From Arthrobacter cupressi (GTDB lineage: Bacteria > Actinomycetota > Actinomycetes > Actinomycetales > Micrococcaceae): 64,000 nucleotides of DNA. The translations under genes and the position numbers were made by a program. Below, one piece after another: positions 63,391-64,000 of this stretch; within the stretch, counting starts at the first letter, position 1, and each line of letters opens with the position of its first letter. The DNA lies in NCBI RefSeq assembly GCF_900099975.1, contig NZ_FNEI01000001.1:248001-312000 (forward strand). The letters are read 5' to 3'. Under the pieces are notes generated by a model, which was not told the DNA's origin, did no database searches, and saw only the letters and a list, made by a program, of their open reading frames with translations.

Positions 63391-63963
63391 ATGCGATCTC
63401 TTGGCGATTCTCCCTCCTCCGTTCCGTCCCAGTCCCCGGGTCAGGGCCTGTTCCAGGGCTTCCGCATCGGCGGACTCGGCATGACCGTGGTGCTCATCGC
63501 CTTCCTGGTGGCCGTCATCTTCGCGGCCAACCAGAACGACGTGGTGGGTTGGATTGTGGCGGTGGTTTCCCTCGGGTGGCTGCTGCTCGCCGGTTTCGTG
63601 GTGTTCAGCATCCAGAAAGCCGCACGCCGGGCCGGCCAGAAGTTCACGGAAGCACAAAACGCCTTCAACGCCGCTGCCGGCCGTGCGCCGTCGTCGTCGA
63701 GCGCTGACCACGGCGGCACGCGCGTGGTCTCCGAACGCAGCGAAGCGGAGGAGATCCGGGACCTCAAGCTGGACCACTCCTTCAAGATCGTCCAGGTCCA
63801 GGTCCGCGTGATCGAGGATGAGCGCGCCAAGGGCGGGGCCGCCAACCAGGACACCATCAACCGGGCGCTGGAGACCATCGCCATCACCTCCGCCAACGCA
63901 CGGGACATGATCAAGGCCTCCGGTGACTCCGGCGAGCCCGTGACCGGCACCATCATCGATTAG
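63391..63963 (+). CDS. Hypothetical membrane protein
   Basis: A 190-residue protein with two adjacent membrane helices (MTVVLIAFLVAVIFAANQ; VVGWIVAVVSLGWLLLAGFVVFSI) and a soluble C-terminal region with coiled-coil character (residues about 85-160). No family recognised. The ATG at 63391 is the first of the hydrophobic frame. Confidence 0.7.
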   Translation: MRSLGDSPSSVPSQSPGQGLFQGFRIGGLGMTVVLIAFLVAVIFAANQNDVVGWIVAVVSLGWLLLAGFVVFSIQKAARRAGQKFTEAQNAFNAAAGRAPSSSSADHGGTRVVSERSEAEEIRDLKLDHSFKIVQVQVRVIEDERAKGGAANQDTINRALETIAITSANARDMIKASGDSGEPVTGTIID

Positions 63964-63966
63964 AGT
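63961..63966 (+). promoter_or_regulatory. -10 box of leaderless promoter at the right edge
   Basis: TAGAGT, sharing its first three bases with the upstream stop codon, 6 nt before a GTG at 63973. Confidence 0.45.
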
Positions 63967-63972
63967 AGGCGG

Positions 63973-64000
63973 GTGAGTTCGGCATTGAAGAAGGATTTCC
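63973..64000 (+). CDS. Start of a gene cut by the window edge
   Basis: GTG followed by SSALKKDF in an open frame to the window end, with a TANNNT box 6 nt upstream. Only nine codons are visible, so no function can be assigned. Confidence 0.4.

Overview
The window is high-GC DNA from an actinobacterium. Gene content and order point to Micrococcaceae (Arthrobacter/Pseudarthrobacter-like): DUF6350 beside purN-purH, a monomeric NADP-isocitrate dehydrogenase, DUF6318 lipoproteins, and many start codons lying 6-7 nt after a TANNNT box with no ribosome binding site, which is the actinobacterial leaderless pattern. The genus is an inference. No rRNA, tRNA, CRISPR array or complete insertion sequence was found. 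One riboswitch (ZTP/ZMP class) is clearly recognisable.

Layout. 0-2.6 kb: a HerA-type DNA-translocating ATPase and the start of a NurA-like nuclease, in more AT-rich DNA (accessory, possibly defence). 2.9-11.4 kb: a patchwork of secreted and lipoprotein genes, with two paralogous alpha/beta hydrolases and two paralogous 'DUF6318 lipoprotein + PKD-domain protein' gene pairs in opposite orientation, plus a secreted trypsin-like protease and a cold-shock gene with a structured leader. 11.4-14.1 kb: UDP-glucose dehydrogenase and a GT4 glycosyltransferase (probable glucuronate glycolipid or polymer). 14.2-18.6 kb: MerR regulator/Hsp20, J-domain protein, NfeD-like/flotillin pair. 18.8-27.4 kb: DUF6350, purN, an AbiEi/DUF559-type protein, an amino-sugar operon (kinase-murQ-MFS, the MFS frameshifted) and purH. 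27.5-34.3 kb: V8-like protease, icd, FAD amine oxidase, DoxX, Gfo/Idh/MocA oxidoreductase. 34.4-39.7 kb: two MacB/FtsX-type ABC systems tail to tail. 39.8-45.3 kb: ChvE-type sugar ABC importer with a ROK regulator and two matching putative operators. 45.5-52.4 kb: nitrilase-family amidase, PucR regulator, APC permease and FAD amino-acid monooxygenase/oxidase, arranged like a DavA/DavB-type amino-acid degradation set. 52.6-57.4 kb: gamma-carbonic anhydrase, methyltransferase, purU, then the ZTP riboswitch with glyA-folD. 57.5-64 kb: CHRD protein, two-component system, SHOCT protein, NodIJ/DrrAB-like ABC exporter, membrane protein.

Two themes join distant genes. First, one-carbon and purine metabolism: PurN and PurH consume 10-formyl-THF, PurU hydrolyses it, GlyA and FolD make its precursors, and ZMP, the PurH substrate, is the signal read by the riboswitch in front of glyA-folD. 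Second, at least six intergenic sites carry ~60-70 bp palindromes of one family (core GTCGTTTTGAG / CTCAAAACGAC, outer arm often TCGCAGTT). They occur between convergent, tandem and divergent genes, twice supply the stop codon of the upstream gene, and flank the AbiEi/DUF559-type nuclease-like gene on both sides. This repeat family and its possible partner protein are the most promising undescribed feature here.
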